DNA from: an uncultured Clostridia bacterium
GTDB taxonomy: Bacteria; Bacillota; Clostridia; Christensenellales; Borkfalkiaceae
Direction of reading: 5' to 3'
DNA length: 58,984 nucleotides
NCBI GenBank assembly: GCA_937912025.1
Contig: CALDOZ010000004.1
Span: forward strand, 1-58,984
Each line of letters begins with the position of its first letter. The first letter of the stretch is position 1. Of the stretch, positions 58,534 to 58,984 are shown piece after piece. The notes below the pieces were generated by a model. That model saw only the letters and a program-made list of their open reading frames with translations. It made no database searches and was not told where the DNA came from. The position numbers were made by a program, and so were the translations under genes.

Positions 58534-58833
58534 TTATTGCTTTATAAACTCAATTATATTTTTCTTTTTATCAGCTGGTAATTTTTCAATTAAATTTTTA
58601 AGTTCATTATTTTCACTATAGTTATCTATATCAGAGCTGAAAAATCTTTCTATCGGAAAATTACACACTTCTAATATTTTTAATAATTTTTCCATAGTCA
58701 AAACTATTCTTCCGCTTTCAACTTGAGCAATATATTGTTGACTCATTCCTATTCTAAAGCTTAATTCTCGTGCCGATAACTTCGCCTTATTTCTAACGTA
58801 TCCTATTCTACTTAAAACTTCTTTAATTTCCAT
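58534..58833 (-). CDS. XRE-family regulator
   Basis: A 99-aa protein: HTH at about 17-42 (LSARELSFRIGMSQQYIAQV, then ESGRIVLTMEKLLKILEVCN), followed by a short helical C-terminal tail (LKNLIEKLPADKKKNIIEFI). The pattern is of regulators acting on a single operon. No divergent partner is inside the window; upstream lies the dispersed repeat. GAGAGG-type ribosome site. Confidence 0.88.
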   Translation of the reverse strand: MEIKEVLSRIGYVRNKAKLSARELSFRIGMSQQYIAQVESGRIVLTMEKLLKILEVCNFPIERFFSSDIDNYSENNELKNLIEKLPADKKKNIIEFIKQ

Positions 58834-58863
58834 TTTATTCCTCTCATTTTAAGTATATACAAT

Positions 58864-58984
58864 ACGCAGTTTTGCGATGTAAATATACCTTAAAGTTTAA
58901 TATTGTGCGGTTTTAAAGGCTTTGAAATGATTTTTTGCTTACTATATAACGGTTTAAATGCAAGCAAATCAAGGCAAACGCCCG
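58864..58984. repeat. Dispersed repeat, copy at right window edge
   Basis: ACGCAGTTTTGCGATGTAAA block (58864-58893), TTTAATATTGTGCGGTTTTA (58896-58915) and CAAGGCAAACGCCCG (58970-58984). The first and last blocks match 34-66 and 112-126; the middle block matches 16747-16766. It runs off the window. Confidence 0.6.

Noticed and set aside
1..58984. CRISPR array
   Set aside because: The repeats seen are isolated or paired, not regularly spaced, and no cas gene is present.

Overview
The window looks like a chromosomal segment of an uncultured low-GC Firmicute, probably a gut Clostridia lineage. Evidence: A/T-rich DNA with strong TTGACA/TATAAT promoters, an N-terminally extended ribosomal protein L27, PcrA, NAD-dependent LigA, a YqzL-RecO pair, many small lipoproteins, and an rpoZ-priA-def-fmt-rsmB-rlmN-rpe order typical of Firmicutes. 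The genus cannot be told from the sequence alone. No phage, insertion sequence, CRISPR array, tRNA or rRNA was seen.

Layout. 1-3.7 kb: a dispersed repeat, a probable 6S RNA on the minus strand with its own promoter, a lipoprotein divergent from a small XRE regulator, and a surface CE2-type esterase. 3.8-16 kb: a long minus-strand housekeeping run (pcrA, ligA, yicC, rpoZ, priA, def, fmt, rsmB, rlmN, rpe). 16.9-25.2 kb: PEP carboxykinase, nucleoside hydrolase, thrH, rplU-rpmA, a PHP phosphatase, an exporter-like protein and a TtcA-type enzyme. 25.3-27.1 kb: a second XRE/membrane-protein divergent pair. 27.2-31.2 kb: a sugar or polyol catabolic operon (oxidoreductase, TIM-barrel isomerase, AEC transporter) facing an AraC regulator, with a folded 5' leader in front of the transporter. 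31.2-35.6 kb: an unusual membrane protein ending in a ribosomal-L15-like domain, and a BspA-type LRR lipoprotein. 35.8-39.5 kb: an M23 protein and a pair of degenerate enzymes (G1P-dehydrogenase-like and PHP-like). 39.7-42.4 kb: HU and a third XRE/envelope-protein pair. 42.6-48.8 kb: pyruvate phosphate dikinase, an epimerase/dehydrogenase pair under a DeoR regulator, recO and yqzL. 49.1-55.7 kb: KDG kinase, KDPG aldolase, two Gfo/Idh oxidoreductases and two TIM-barrel isomerases under an AraC regulator (uronate or rare-sugar use). 55.9-57.1 kb: a ferritin-like protein. 57.2-58.4 kb: a cobalamin-riboswitch-controlled ECF transporter S-component and DUF4430 lipoprotein. The window ends with an XRE regulator and another copy of the dispersed repeat.

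How the genes work together. PEPCK and PPDK control the PEP node. The three sugar loci feed rare sugars, polyols and uronates into central metabolism, and each is controlled by a divergent local regulator with visible operator repeats. The points most worth following up are: (i) two intergenic regions (16.5-16.9 and 31.3-31.8 kb) that share the same four sequence modules in the same order, including an identical 48-bp inverted repeat; (ii) the AEC leader, whose helices are mutually exclusive; (iii) the paired degenerate G1PDH/PHP proteins; (iv) the L15-tailed membrane protein; (v) three separate small-XRE/envelope-protein modules with palindromic operators on the divergent promoters.
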